Part shown: piece after piece, positions 33,646 to 46,759 of the stretch
Layout: each line of letters starts with the position of its first letter
Position numbering within the stretch: position 1 is the stretch's first letter
DNA from: Strigamia acuminata
Taxonomy: Eukaryota; Arthropoda; Chilopoda; Geophilomorpha; Linotaeniidae
Direction of reading: 5' to 3'
Assembly (NCBI GenBank): GCA_949358305.1
Contig: OX442321.1
Span: 3,559,605-3,623,604, forward strand
DNA: 64,000 bases
The notes under the pieces: generated by a model
Databases searched by the model: none
Told to the model about the DNA's origin: nothing
Seen by the model: only the letters and a program-made list of their open reading frames with translations
Program-made: the position numbers and the translations under genes

Positions 33646-34085
33646 CTCTTTCCACACTCAAAAGGCCCCCACTGGAAGCTTGGCTCCCATTGGCCAAGTC
33701 TGATTACTCAGAACTGCAGTTGAACTACTGCTACGAGGAAAAGTAGTTCCCTATGATTTTTAGTCTTTTCCAGAATAATAATACTTGAAATGAAGTATAT
33801 TTAATGTTATTGTGTAATAAAATGTTTTCTATTTTGAAAATAAAATTTTATGTTGTTTTTAAACAAAATGCATTTATTTTAGTTTTATTGTTTGCTATGT
33901 CTGGAGAGCAAACAATTTCCAAACAATAGAAAATTGATTGCAATGTCTGTACTTCTATTAATATCTGTTTGTCTGTATAATGCATTTCTGGTGTTTTGGT
34001 TCTTTTTTCTGTATCAGTACACAAGTGAAATGGCTTCGCCAATCGGAGCCAAGCTTCCAGGAAGGCCTTTTGAGTGTGGAAAGAG
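33646..34085. mobile_element. MITE, 440 bp, long inverted ends CTCTTTCCACACTCAAAAGG
   Basis: The first about 55 bases (CTCTTTCCACACTC ... GGAAGCTTGGCTCC) recur inverted at the end (GGAGCCAAGCTTCC ... GTGTGGAAAGAG). TA flanks both sides. The homologous unoccupied stretch is at 18848-18880 (TCTACAAATTACG). No coding capacity. Confidence 0.8.
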
Positions 34086-34494
34086 TATAGTAATTAGTTT
34101 TAAAACTAAAGGTGCAGGATCAAAAGGAATACATTACGTCCTGTAGGAAATCAAGGTTTATAATGAACAATACAATATAGAAGCAATAAAATAAAACTTT
34201 AAATAATCAGAAGCAGCAAGAGCTTAATCACAACATTATTGGAACAATATCTCATGCAAAAAGGCTTAACTTTAAGTTTAACATGGAAACATCAAAGAAT
34301 AAAGAATACCACAGAGTGAAGATATATAAACATCATATAGCACGAATCTAATCACTGATCACAGATCAGTGATTAGAGTATTCGACAGACTTTGTTGAAA
34401 AGTAGTGTGAACTTGACTTAATACAATAATAAACTACAATTGACAAAATTAGAGGTGCAATATTTTAAAATTAAACAAGAAGTGCGTATTGAAT
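34086..34494. other. 3' flank of IR copy 4
   Basis: Common IR 3' flank (AAGAAGCAGCAAGAGC-type phrases, AACATCAAAGAATAAAG). A local inverted repeat TCTAATCACTGATCACAGATCAGTGATTAGA lies near 34350. Confidence 0.5.
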
Positions 34495-37016
34495 TTACAA
34501 AATGAATTTAACAATGATTAGTTCAAATACACCAATAATTACAGACATTGAAATTGCGCCCATTAAGATTATAAAAGGTCCAATAATTTGACCAATCGAA
34601 ACTGGATTAAAATGATCTTCTAAACATTCCGGCGACTTGGGATTGAAACGTTGATAGTTAACTGATAAGAATCCATACTCCGTCAATAATAAAATTCTGT
34701 TTAAGAAAATATTTCAATATTTGTTTGATAATAAATATAATTGCCATTTGTTTACTTGCGATTGAAATAATCCCTGTAGGCAAATTGTTTTGAATATCCC
34801 AACGATACAGATATTCTGCTCACATAATGAGATGCAACATCAAAACTGCAATTTCCATAAATCAAATCTCGTGACCCAATCATTCCAAATTTTCCACCAT
34901 ATGCCAAACCAATTCCATCACGAGCAGTAGGAACTCTTAAAACAGTTTTACTTTCATACGGTGGTTTCTATTAAAATTAACTGTTTTATAAAACGAAGCA
35001 AATAGAATTTTTATCGTCATACCTGGAATATTTCTTCGGCACTACTGCCTTTGAAAATCACTGGCAAATATTTTGTATTTTCCAACATGTCGTCAAGGGA
35101 GAAAAAAGGAACTTTGATGTCCGTTGTTGCAAGCAAAGAAGTTAGTGTGGACGTATAACTAGCCCACAGCAATATCGAAAATGTGATGTAGACTATGAAG
35201 ACAATTTTCATGGCCTTCAATGAAAAAGTATTGAAATTTCCTAAAATATAGTCAAAACAAAGATATCAATTATTTTCGATTAATTTCACATAAATATGGT
35301 ATAAACCTTGCATCACAATTGGCCAACAAAGCAGGACATTGTTAATTGAATTTATAAAACAACTCTGATAATGTTTTATGCTTGATAAACGACTTGCTAA
35401 TACAGTGATAGAAATCACCATTAAGCTTGTTGCAAATACGCACAGCCACATTTCTATATTGAACTGTTGCAAAAAGAAACCATAATTCCAATCGCGCTGA
35501 TCCAATTTTCTGTAGAAAATTTCATACAGAAATGGATAGAATTGCGGTGAGTAGTTGATGTAGTCTCTTCTTTGTCTGGTCATGCTAACCCCCATAGAAA
35601 TGTCGGCCGTCTAAACAAAATGAGATTTAATTTAAAATTCCAAATTTCAATTTATTAGCTAGTGATGTGTAATACATACCCCTTGTGTAAGATCACCCAT
35701 CATCCCTGTCCAGCTGCCATTTACAAAAACTCCATATTGACCACGTTTGTTCCGAATGATTTTAAAACTTGCAAGTTTTTAGAAATTTAGCAATTAATAC
35801 CAGCAAATAAATTCAATCTTTGTGTATATTTTACCTTGTATTAAATTGAGTTATAAAAATGTTGAAAACTTCTCCGTAAAAACCTCCTAGTATCAGTAAA
35901 TTATTTACGTATGTTAATGCAAACAATATTGGATACTATAGTAAAAACATTTAAAAAGTAAGCATGTTTAATATAAATGTGTGTCTTAGTTACCTCAACG
36001 ACTGTTAATCTTATTTCTTTTCCCAAAAGCTGAATTTCTCCGTCCTCTTGAATATTTCTAATCTTTTTTTTACCACTTTTAGAATCCACACTTAAAAATT
36101 AATCATTTTGAACACAACTTACAGATTGATTATCACAATTTAGTTGGAAAAAAGGTTTTCTTGCATCAATTCTTTGCCATTTGTATCCCAAATACTGAAG
36201 TTTTTTCTGCAAATTAGAGTATTTAATGATCCAGCAAGAGAAAGTTTCTGCACTAATATAACTAAATGAAAATGAATTATAAATGCACAACAAAAACCTA
36301 AAACAGGAGTTTATCAATACCGTACGATGGAAACACTTTTCAAAAAGCGATTAAGAGACTTTACTTACACCAATGAGATTACGCCCTTGCAATTATACCA
36401 GCATGCAGTGAAAACATGCAGCAATAAGCTAAAATTGTCGGTTTTTAAGCAAGTCGTTGCCATCACAGCTATAATTTTCTAGTGTTTAGTTTTAAAGTTG
36501 GAATTTTTGCTTAATTAATGGTGTATCACAAATTGTGTGGTAATGAAGTATTATTTTGAATTTATTATTATGTTAATGTGTGTTCAGAAACAGTTTTTGT
36601 GTATGATTTTGGTATTATAGATTATTAGGTGAAGATTATAGGAATGTGAGTATCAATATCTTACCTCGGAATTACTTTTCAAAAAATTGTCTGAAAGCAA
36701 TATAAAATTCTTGTGAAATTATAACTAAACACTAAACTTGTATACTTATATTGTATATTATACCCCCATTTTACACAATACCCGTCTGTAGTATATTGTA
36801 TATTATATGCCCATTTACCATTATTCGAAATCAGAGTCACACAAGAACATCTGGTTGTGCAGAATTGTACATTTGGGGTCTTATTGCAACCAATGGAACA
36901 TGCTTTAACACAAAATTTAACTATTCATTTTATGTCATTTCCTATTAAGTTTAGACTCAAAAATGGTTTAACTTACATGTTTGAAGCGATATGATTACGA
37001 GTACAAGAAGAATCAT
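34495..37016 (-). CDS. Ionotropic receptor copy 4, apparently intact, 493 aa
   Basis: Exons: 36977-37016, 36819-36902, 36676-36709, 36123-36252, 35994-36062, 35835-35935, 35680-35767, 35307-35610, 35023-35240, 34756-34967, 34495-34696. Every exon has the family length and all phases join. Start MILLVLVIISLQT; exon 2 reads SCSIGCNKTPNVQFCTTR. S1 has GSWTGMMGDL and MTRQRRDYINYS; pore WPIVMQG; M3 SYTSTLTSLLA. S2 begins KPPYESKTVLRVP; M4 FIILMGAISMSVIIG. It differs from the others in exon 8 (DQRDWNYGFFLQQ) and exon 6. The stretch 36369-36468 in intron 3 is open by chance. Probable chemosensory channel subunit, ligand unknown. Confidence 0.85.
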
Positions 37017-37426
37017 TATGAGCCCTTACCAGTGTTAATACAATACCGGTAAGGTATTAAAACTGTTAGCTAAAAATCACCAAAATGTCTTGAATTTAAC
37101 CAATGCACTGCTTGAACAAGGCCTGTGCAGATGATAATGTCATTTACCAGAGAAAACAATATTGATTGTAATCTTAGAATGAATAGAATCATCCATTTTT
37201 AATCTTAGTTTGGCAAATTGATCATTTTTCTCTCGGGCTACTAAACGTAAATTGCCTGCTAATTCATGTTATTAGTGCAAATTAAACTGCTCGTGTTTTC
37301 ATGGTAAAGCTACCATGTCAAACATGCTCACAAAAGAATTAATTACTATCGACTAGAGATATTTTTACAATGGTGGCGCCACTATGTAAAAGCTTTTGGT
37401 GGCACCTAACCACTGACCTTTCATCA
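37017..37426. promoter_or_regulatory. IR upstream block of copy 4
   Basis: It contains CAATACCGGTAAGGTATT near the gene and the inverted repeat CATGGTAAAGCTACCATG at 37300-37317. Other copies have CACGGT...ACCGTG here, so both arms changed together. GGTGGCGCCACTATG follows. Function is inferred from conservation. Confidence 0.45.
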
Positions 37427-37657
37427 GCAGAATGTATTATGCCAACCAACCACGTCACTCACGGGCATACCGCCCTGTGAATGATGGGACGGTGCCCTTT
37501 GGCACCAGGACGGGTGATGGGTACTCCGACACCTAGACAACGGCTTTTAGGCCAAAACCAACAATCCCGAGTCCCTGTCACCATTATTACGTGAAGGTCC
37601 GGTTCCACTAACGGTAATCAATTCCCGGGTTGCCGTCAGAGAGAAGCCCCTCACAGA
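37427..37657 (+). mobile_element. 3' half of a GC-rich family LTR
   Basis: It corresponds to about 19255-19500 (GAATGTATTATGCCAACC to GCCCCTCACA) with a small internal deletion. Its 5' part is missing: the IR upstream block runs straight into it. Confidence 0.7.
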
Positions 37658-38052
37658 GCAATAAAGTAAACTTTAAGTAATAAGAAGCAGCAATAGTTTA
37701 ATCACTACATTATTGTAACAATGTCTGATGCAAAAAGGTTGAACTTTAGGTTTAACATGGGAACATTAAAGAATAAAGAATACCTCAGAATGAAGATTTA
37801 TAAACACCACATAGCATTAATCTAATCACTGATCACAAGCAAGTTCATAGGCATGCACCAGATAGTAAATATATGATTGAATTAATTGAACGAGTCATTA
37901 CTCATTAAATTGGGTATGTTAAATGCTTGGACAGATTTTGTAGAAAAGTCGTGTGCACTTGACTCAATACAATAATAAACTCCAATCGACAAACGTAAGA
38001 TGGAAAATTTCATAAATTAAACGAGAAGTGTGTACAGAATTTACAAAATTAT
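37658..38052. other. 3' flank of IR copy 5
   Basis: Common IR 3' flank, nearly the same as 19503-19887, including the LTR junction. This shows the two copies share the LTR insertion by descent. Confidence 0.55.
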
Positions 38053-40759
38053 TTAAACAATAATTAGCTCAAATACACCAATAATTAAAGACATTGAAAT
38101 TGCGCCCATTAAGATTATAAAAGGTCCAATTATTTGACCAAACGAAACCGGATTAAAATGATCTACTACACATTCCGGCGGCTCGGGGAAGAAACGTTGA
38201 TAGTTAACTGATAAGATTCCGTACTCCTTCATTAGTAAAATTCTGTTTGACAAAATATTAGAATTTTTGTTTGATATTAAAAAGGATTGCTATTTGTTTA
38301 CTTGCGATTGAAATAGTCCATGTAGGCAAATTGTTTTGAATATCCTAACGATATAGGTCGTCTCCTCACATAATGAGATGCAACAGCAAAACTGCAATTT
38401 TCATAAATCCAAAGGCGGTGCCAAATGAATCCATATTTTCCACCATACGCTAACTCAATTCCATCGCGAATAGTAAAAGCTTTTAAAACAGTCTTATTTT
38501 CATACGGTGGTTTCTATTAAAAATAACTGTTTTATAAAATTAAGCAAACAAAAATTTTGTCGTAATATACCTGGAATATTCCTTCAACACTAGTGTCTTT
38601 TAAAATCGCTGGCAAATATTCTGTATTTTCCAACATGTCGTCAAGGGAGGAAAAAGGAACTTTGATGTCCGTTATTGCAAGCAAAGAAGTTAATGTGGAA
38701 TTGTAACTACCCCAAAGCAATATCGAAAATATGATGTAGATCACAAACACAATTTTCATGGACTTCAATGAAAAAGTATTGAAATTTCCTGAAACATAGT
38801 GAAGGCAGATATATCAATATTTTCGATCAATTTCCCGTGAATACGGTATAAACCTTGTATCACAATTGGCCAACAAAGCAGGACATTGTTAATTGAATTT
38901 AAAAAATAACTCTGATAATATTTTATGCTTGATAAACGACTTGCTACTACACTAGTAAATATAACCATCAAGCTTGTTGCAAATACGCACAGCCACATTT
39001 CTGTATTGAACTGTTGCAAATAGAAACCGTAATTCCATTCGCGCTGATCTAATTTTCTATACAAAATTTCATACACCCATGGATACAATTGCGGTGAGAA
39101 GTTTACATAGTCTCTTCTCTGTCTGGTCATGCTAACCCCCATAGAAATGTCGGCCATCTAAACAAAATGAGATTTGATTTGAAATTCCAAATATCAATTT
39201 ATTAGCTAATGATGTGTAATACACACCCCTTGTGTAAGATCACCCATCATCCCTGTCCAGCTTCCATTTATAAAGGCTCCAGTTTGATCATATTTGTTCC
39301 AAATGATTTTAAACCTTGCAAGTTTTCAAAAATTTATACAATCAATCGTTTGTTACAAGTACGAATAGTAGTAGATATCTTCAATCTTTGTTCATATTTT
39401 ACCATGTGTTAAATTGAGTATTAAAGATGCTGAAAACTTCTCCAAAATAACCACCTAGTGCCAGTGAGTTATTTAGACGAGTTAATATAAGTTCTGGTGG
39501 AAACTACAGAGAACATTTAAAAAGTAGTTTGTTTACTGGAAATGTAGTCCTACCATGAATAACATGGACACGTATCCGTGTGTTATTTCGTGTTGATTCG
39601 TTGTTCTGTGCACTGATTGGATGACAGCATTGCTTGCCAACTAAGCATGTTTGTTACCTGTTGTCATCCCAGAATACAGTGCGGCTGTTTATTATGTGGC
39701 ACCATTGGCAAACCGCTCCGTACATGTGGATACGTGACCATGTTATCCTCGGTTCGTGGTCCTACTTACATGCATAACTGTTAACCTTATTTCCTTTTCC
39801 AAAAGCTGAAATCTTCCGTTCTTTTGGATACTTTTAATCTTTTATTTCAACACTTTTAGAATCAACGCTTAAAAATTAATCAAATTGAACACAACTTACG
39901 GATCGATTATCACAACTTAGTCGTAAAAAAGTCTTTCTCGCATCAATTCTTTGCCATATGTATCCCAAATACTGAAATTCGTTCTGCAATACAGTATAGA
40001 GCATTTAATGATCTACGAATAAGAGAAAATTGCTGCACTAAAGCCAAATAAAAATTAATTATAAATGCAGAACAAAAACCTAAAACGGGAGTTTATCACT
40101 ACCATACGATGGAACCACTTTTCAAAAAATGATTAAGAGATTTTACTAACAGAGCTCATTGCTTACACAGTGGCATCATTGCATTTACACCAGCATGCAG
40201 TAAAACATGCAGCAATGAGCAAAACTCTTCGGTTTATAGGCAAGTTGTTGCCATCGCAGCTATAATTTTCTAGTGTTTAGTTTTAAAGTTGGAATTTTCG
40301 CTTAATAAATGAAGTATCACAAATTGTGTGATAACCCGGTCTCATTTTGAATTAATTACGTCAATGTGTGCTCAGAAACAGTTTTTGTGTACGATTTTGG
40401 TATTCTGGATTCTTAGGTGAAGATTATAGTAATGTGAGTATCAATTTCTTACCTTGGAATTGCTTTTCAAAAAATTGTCTGAAAGCAATATTAAATTCTT
40501 GTGAAATTATAATTAAACACAATACCCGGAGAAGTATATTGTATATTATATGCCCATTTACCTTTATTCGAAATCAGAGTCACACTAGAACATCTGGTTG
40601 TGCAGAATTGTACATTTGGGGTCTTATTGTAACCAATGGAACATACTTTAACACAAAATTTAAGTATTCATTTGATGTCATTTCCTATTAAGCTTATATT
40701 AAAAAATGTTTGAACTTACATGTTTGAAGCGATATGATTCCGAGTACAAGAAGATACAT
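38053..40759 (-). pseudogene. Ionotropic receptor copy 5, broken in exon 4
   Basis: Exons: 40720-40759, exon 2 about 40561-40644, exon 3 near 40465-40498, 39900-40037 (damaged), 39770-39838, 39403-39503, 39227-39314, 38854-39157, 38571-38788, 38302-38513, 38053-38242. Exon 4 has an in-frame TAG (TTCGTAGATC) and a 5-base insertion (CTGTA) that shifts frame. The exon 3 donor is GC instead of GT. The last exon stops four codons early (ELIIV stop). Exons 5-10 are open and keep pore, M1 and M3 motifs. It starts MYLLVLGIISLQT. Inactivation looks certain for the N-terminal half. Confidence 0.8.
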
Positions 40760-40955
40760 TATGAGCCCTTGTCAGTAAACGTTCTGCAGTTGCAAGGTAT
40801 TAATAGAATAGATATTGCCATGAAATTCAATACTAAGGTTTTAAACTTGACTGACAGTCTAGTACATATTTGATGCACACAAAGTGCTCAAACTGCAAAA
40901 TCAATTCTTCTTTTTAAAATATTAAAGCAGTTCCTCTATCAATTTGCTGGTGGAA

Positions 40956-41023
40956 CAAGAAAAATAATAGTTATTTTGTTTTTCATACATGTATGAAAAA
41001 CAAAATAACTATTATTTTTCTTG
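40956..41023. repeat. Perfect 68-bp palindrome
   Basis: I checked base by base: 34 complementary pairs on each side of the axis 40989/40990, centre CATACATGTATG, outer ends CAAG and CTTG. There is no spacer. Such sequences extrude as cruciforms and are usually short-lived in genomes, so it may be young. Confidence 0.9.
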
Positions 41024-41037
41024 AAAATGTAAAATCA

Positions 41038-41086
41038 ATAATGTTCCATCAACAGTAATGTAAGATTACTGTTGATGGAACATTAT
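41038..41086. repeat. Hairpin with 22-bp perfect arms
   Basis: Arms ATAATGTTCCATCAACAGTA(AT) and the complement, with loop GTAAG at 41060-41064. It lies 14 bp from the 68-bp palindrome; the two together form a foldback cluster in the upstream flank of IR copy 5. Confidence 0.9.
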
Positions 41087-41283
41087 ATATTTTACATTTT
41101 AATCAATTTGCAGGAGAAACAAGAAATAAAATATTTTTTTTTTGTTTTTCATACATTACTGTTTATGGAAAACGTGGCAGTTTTTAAGTTTTCCATTTAA
41201 TTAATTTTACATTTTCAGATTGCAGTATCTGATTGCAAGAAATCAAAACACGTTGTGTATGTCCTAGTAGCGATTGTTCAATT

Positions 41284-41685
41284 TGAAGTTTTGTGAGATT
41301 TCAATATGGCAGCTAAAGTTGAAAGAACACACACACACAGTCTAAAGTTGTACTACTGCTTTATTTCACTGGAGGGTCTTTTAATATATTTACAAGCAAG
41401 CACTCCAATTGGTTCAACAGAGTCAAATTCAACAGGAGGTTACAATTAAAGATGGAGGCACATTCCGAACTTGGAAAGGTCTCCTAGGTCATCTCCGGGG
41501 TCACAGACCCCGATTTAGGTAAAAATAAAACAAATACGAAATGGAACAATCAAAATATTGTTTGTAACACTTACAATTAATGAAACAAAAAGAAACACAA
41601 TAAGTGCAATAATATCAATCACATAAATCGAATAATTCTAAAAAGTAAGCAAACATGAAATTTGTAAAACCACACGGTTTTCACA
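41284..41685 (-). mobile_element. Solo LTR of the BEL/Pao-type family
   Basis: The minus strand starts TGTGAAAACCGTGTGGTTTT at 41685. The other end near 41284 (complement of TGAAGTTTTGTGAG) aligns with the end of the LTR at 23028. No coding sequence. No target duplication: the flanks are an IR/GST spacer on the left and an IR 3' flank on the right, so a deletion accompanied or followed insertion. Confidence 0.65.
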
Positions 41686-42075
41686 GACAACATTAATCCA
41701 ACAATGTCTCATGCAAAAAAGGCTTAACTTTAGGTTTAACATGGGAACATCAAAGAATATAAAAAATACCAAAGTGAAGATATATAAATACCATATAGCA
41801 CTAATCTAATCACTGATCACAGGTAAGTTCTTAGGCATGCTCCAGATAGTCCAATATACGATTGACTTAATTGAGTGTATTAAATGTTTCGATAGGCTTT
41901 GTTTAAAAGTCATATGAACTTGACTGAATACAATAATAAACTGCAATTGACAAAATTAAGGTGCAACATTTCATAAATGAACTGCAATGAAAAAAATATT
42001 TTCTCATATTTTTACAATTTTGCAGCCACCCCTATCAATTTACAAATATCATAAAACAAGAAGTGTGTATTGAAT
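41686..42075. other. 3' flank of IR copy 6
   Basis: Common 3' flank, with about 75 extra bases (41975-42055) not seen in the other copies. Confidence 0.5.
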
Positions 42076-44288
42076 TTACAACATGAATTTAGCAATAATC
42101 AGTTCAAATACACCAATAATTAAAGACATTGAAATTGCGCCCATTAAGATTATAAAAGGTCCAATTATTTGACCAAACGAAACCGGATTAAAATGATCTA
42201 CTAAACATTCCGGCGGCTCGGAGTAGATACGTTGATATTCAAGTGGTAAGATTCCATACTCCTTCATTCGTATAATTCTGTTAAGAAAATATTTCAATTT
42301 TTGTTTGATAATATGATTGCAATTTATTTACTTGTGATTGAAAAAATCCATGTCGCCAAATTGTTTTGAATATCCCAACGATATAGGTTCTCTGCTCACA
42401 TAATGAGATGCAACATCAAAACTGCAATTTCCATCAATCCAATCTCGTGACCCAATCAATCCAACCTTTCCAGCAGATGCCAATAACTCAATTCCATCAC
42501 GAACAGTACGAACTAACAAAACAGTTTTATTTTCAAATGGTGGTTTCTATTAAAAATAACTGTTTGACAAAATTAACAATAAAATTTTTATGATAATACC
42601 TTGAATATTTCTTCAACACTAAGGCCTTTCAAAGTCGCTGGCAAATATTCTGTATTTTCCAACATGTCGTCAAGGGAGGAAAAAGGAACTTTGATGTCAG
42701 TTATTGCAAGCAAAGAAGTTAATGTGGAAGTATAACTAGCCCACAGCAATATCGAAAATGTGATGAAGACTATGAAGACAATTTTCATGGCCTTCAATGA
42801 AAAAGTATTGAAATTTCCTAAAACATAGTGAAGGCAAAGATATCAATTTTTTTCGATTAATTTCCCTTAAATATAGTATAAACCTTGCATCACAATTGGC
42901 CAACAAAGCAGGACATTGTTAATTGATTTTATAAAGCAACTCTGATAATGTTTTATGCTGGATAAACGACTTGCTAATACGCTGATAGAAATGACCATCA
43001 AGCTTGTTGCAAATACGCACAGCCACATTTTTATATTGAACTGTTGCAAAAAGAAACTGTAATTCCATTCGCGCTGATCTAATTTTCTATACAAAATTTG
43101 ATACGTAAATGAATAGAATTGCGGTGAGAAGTTGATGTAGTCTCTTCTCTGTCTGGTCATGGCAATCCCAATAGAAATGTCGGCTGTCTACACAAAAAGA
43201 ACAAAAATTAAAAATGCCTAATATCACTGCATCTAACTTTGATGTGTAATACACACCCCTTGTGTAAGATCACCCATCATCCCTCTCCAGCTTCCATTTA
43301 TAAAGATTCCAAATTGTTTGTTCCGAATGATTTTAAAACTTGCAAGTTTTTAGAAATTTAGACAATCAATACAAGTAAATAAATTAAATCTTTGTGTTTA
43401 TTTTACCTTGTATTAAATTGAGTTTTAAAAATGTTGAAAACTTCTCCAAAATAACCTCCTAGTTTCAGTAACTTATTTATGTAAGTTAATGTAAAAAATC
43501 GTGGAAGCTATAGCAAAAACATTTAAAAAGTAAGCCTGTTTAATATAAACGTGTCTTACTTACCTCAACGACTGTTAATCTTATTTCCTTTCCCAAAAGC
43601 TGAATTTCTCCGTCCTCTTGGATATTTCTAATCTTTTTTTTATCACTTTCAGAATCCACACTTAAAATTAATCATTTTGAACACAACTTACAGATTGATC
43701 ATCACAACTTAGTTGCAAAAAAGATTTTCTCGCATCAATTCTTTGCCATTTGTATCCCAAATACTGCAATTCATTCTGCAATATAGAACATTTAATGATC
43801 CAGTAAGAGAAACTTTCTACACTAATATAACCAAATGAACATGAATTATAAATGCACAACAAAAACCTAAAATTTATTTTTTATGTTAATGTGTGCTCAG
43901 AAACAGTTTTTGTGTATGATTTTGGTAATATAGATTCTTAGGTGAAGATTGTAGGAATGTGAGTATCAATATCTTACCTCGGAATTACTTTTCAAAAAAT
44001 CGCCTGAAAGCAATATTAAATGCTTGTGAAATCATAATTAAACACTATACGGGTATAAAGTATATATTATTATACTGTATACACATTTACCATTATTCGA
44101 AATCAGAGTCACACTAGAACATCTGGTTGTGTAGAATTGTACATTTGTGGTCTTATTGTAACCAACGGAACATGCTGGATCACAATATTTAACCATTTAT
44201 TTTGTGTCATTTTATATTATAAGGTACTAAAAAAATGTTTTAACTTACATGTTTGAAGCGATATGATTACGAGTAAAAGAAGAATCAT
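42076..44288 (-). CDS. Ionotropic receptor copy 6, apparently intact, 492 aa
   Basis: Exons: 44249-44288, 44091-44174, 43989-44022, 43692-43821, 43564-43632, 43407-43507, 43257-43338, 42884-43187, 42600-42817, 42332-42546, 42076-42277. Exon 7 is 82 nt (6 less) and exon 10 is 215 nt (3 more); both changes keep the frame. Start MILLLLVIISLQT. S1 has GSWRGMMGDL and MTRQRRDYINFS; pore WPIVMQG; M3 SYTSTLTSLLA; S2 begins KPPFENKTVLLVR with an extra residue near ELLASAGKVG. Intron 3 is only about 167 bp. The two in-frame indels lie in the ligand-binding lobes, so ligand range may differ from the siblings. Confidence 0.85.
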
Positions 44289-44847
44289 CATGAGCCCTTG
44301 CCAGTGTTAATACAATACCAGTAAGATATTAAAACTGTTCGCTAGAAATGGCCACGATGCTTGACCAAGGCCTGTGCCGATGATAAGGTAATTCACCAGA
44401 AAACACAATATTGATTATAATCATACAATGAATAGAAAAAAGGCATTTTTAATCTTAGTTTTGAAAATTGATCATTTTTCTTTTGTGCTGGTAAAAGTAA
44501 ATTGCCTGCTAATTCATGTTATTAGTGCAAATTAAACTGCTCGTGCTTTCACGGTAAAGCTATCGTGTCAAACATGCTCACAAAAGAATTAATTACTATC
44601 GACTACTTGTAGAGATATTTTTACAATGGTGGAGCCACTATGTAAAAGCTCCTGGTGGCACCTAATCACTGACCTTTCACTAGCAACAAAGTCAGCAGTA
44701 ATTTTGCCCCAAATTCAGGTTGGCAGCAAATCAATTTTTTAAGCTTTGGATGTTTGTTGATTATTTTAATTTTTACGGTGTCTTGTTACAAGAGATTAAG
44801 TTAACTTTTGTTGGTCTTTCTGCTATGAAAGGAAAATGAATAACATT
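44289..44847. promoter_or_regulatory. IR upstream block of copy 6
   Basis: It contains CAATACCAGTAAGATATT, the inverted repeat region CACGGTAAAGCTATCGTG at 44550-44567 and a GCGCC-to-GAGCC change in the GGTGGCGCCACTATG word. It leads into the GST remnant. Confidence 0.45.
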
Positions 44848-45000
44848 TCAAAATTTAGTCTCAGGTTTATCTGTAATCCATTCTTTGATTCGAGCAAGGT
44901 CATGCATTTTTTCGACATGGTCATTTAACACATTTGCACAAAACTTTGGATAATCTTTTCTGAACTATAGTTGGCTACAGCATAATATCTGCCCTTTCCA
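44848..45000 (-). pseudogene. Sigma-class GST last-exon remnant
   Basis: The minus strand keeps VAN, FRKDYPKFCAN, VLNDHVEKMHDLARIKEW and ITDKPETKF before the stop, with small deletions at the exon start and after KFCA. Closest to 22683-22850. Confidence 0.65.
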
Positions 45001-45044
45001 TTTTATTGATTCTACATTGTAAGTTTACAGTAAGAGCTTAATCA

Positions 45045-46759
45045 CTACTTTATGGTAACAATAATTAGTTCAAATACACCAATAAATAAAGACATTAAAA
45101 TCGTGCCCATTAAGATTATAAAAGGTCCAATTATTTGACCAAACGAAACTGGATTAAAATGATCTACTACACATTCCGGCAGCTTTGGGTAGGAATGTTG
45201 ATATTCAACTGATAAGATTCCGTACTCCTTCAATAATAAGATTCTGTTTGAGAAAATATTTCAATTTTCGTTTGATAAAAAAAATAATTGCCATTAGTTT
45301 ACTTGCGATTGAAATAATCCTTGTAGGCAAATTGTTTTGAATATGCCAACGATACAGGTTCTCTGCTCACATAATGAGATGCAACATCAAAACTGCAATT
45401 TCCGTGAATCAAATTTCGTTCCCAAATGAAACCAAATTTTCCAGCATACGCCAACTCAATTCCATCACCAACAGTACGAACTTTTAAAACAGTTTTATTT
45501 TCGTACGGTTGATTCTATTAAAAATTATTGTTTTATAAAATTAACCAAATAAAATTTTTATCCTAATACCTGGAATATTTCTTCAAGATTAGTTGCGTTT
45601 AAAACCACTGGCAAATAGTCTGTACTTTCCAACATGTCGTCAAGAGAGGAAAATGGAACTTTTATGTCTGTAGTTGCCAGCAAAGAAGTTAGTGTGGAAG
45701 TGTAACTAGCCCACAGCAATATCGAAAATGTGATATAGACTAAGAAGACAATTTTCATGGCCTTCAATGAAAAAGTATTGAAATTTCCTAAAACATAATG
45801 AAGGCAAAGATATCAATTTTTTTTTATCAATTTCCTGTAAATATGGCATAAACCTTGTATCACAACTGGCCAAAGAAGCAGGACATTGTTAATTGAATTT
45901 AAAAAACAACTCTGATAAAGTTTTGTGCTTGATAAACGACTTGCTAATACACTGATCAAAATGACCACCAAGCTTGTTGCAAATACGCACAGCCACATTT
46001 CTATATTGAACTGTTGCAAATAGAAACCGTAATTCCATTCGCGCCGATCTAATTTTCTATACAAAATTTCATTCAGAAATGGAAAGAATTGCGGTGAGAA
46101 GTTTACGTAGTCTTTTCTCAGTCTGGTCATGCTAAGCCCGGTCGAAATGTCGGCTGTCTACACAAAATGAACAAAAATTTAAAATGCCTAATATCACCTA
46201 ACTTTGATGTGTAATACACACCCCTTGTGTAAGGTCACCTATCATTCCATTCCAACTGCCATTTACAAAGGTTCCAAATTGACCATCTTTGCTCCGAATG
46301 ATTTTAAAACTTGCAAATTTTTAGAAATTTAGACAATCAATACAAGTAAATATTCAATCCTTTTGTATATTTCACCTAGTATTAAATTGAATTTTAAAAA
46401 TGTTGACAACTTCACCAAAATAACCTCCTAGTATCAGTAAATTATTTACGTAAGTTAATGTAATCCATGGTGGTTGCTATAATAAAAACATTTAAAAAGG
46501 AAGCCCATTTAATATACAGTAAATGTGTCTCTTACTTACATCAACGACTGTTAATCTTATTTCATTTCTCAAAAGCTGAATTTTTCTTTTCTCTTGCATA
46601 TGGCAACATGTGGTCGTGTAGAATTGTACATTTGTTGTCTTATTGTAACCAATGGAAAATGCTTTAAAACAAAATTTAAGTATTCATTTGATGTCATACT
46701 CAAAAATGTTTTCACTTACATGTTTGAAGCGATATGATTACGAGAACAAGAAGAATCAT
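45045..46759 (-). pseudogene. Ionotropic receptor copy 7, internal deletion
   Basis: Present: exon 1 46720-46759, part of exon 2 (about 46604-46665), 3' part of exon 5 (46540-46603), 46376-46476, 46222-46309, 45854-46157, 45570-45787, 45303-45514, 45045-45243. One deletion removes exons 3 and 4 and joins exon 2 to exon 5 inside both exons at about 46603/46604. The C-terminus is altered (IIVTIK then stop) because the gene's 3' end is fused to flank sequence from another unit. Exons 6-11 are open and typical (MTRLRKDYVNFS, WPVVIQG, SYTSTLTSLLA). Confidence 0.85.

Noticed and set aside
36369-36468. A 100-nt open stretch in intron 3 of IR copy 4, with splice-like borders, considered as an extra exon
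   Set aside because: Exon 3 joins exon 4 in phase without it, copies 3 and 6 lack it, and it contains stops in copy 5. Its phase would also require a further exon that cannot be found in all copies.
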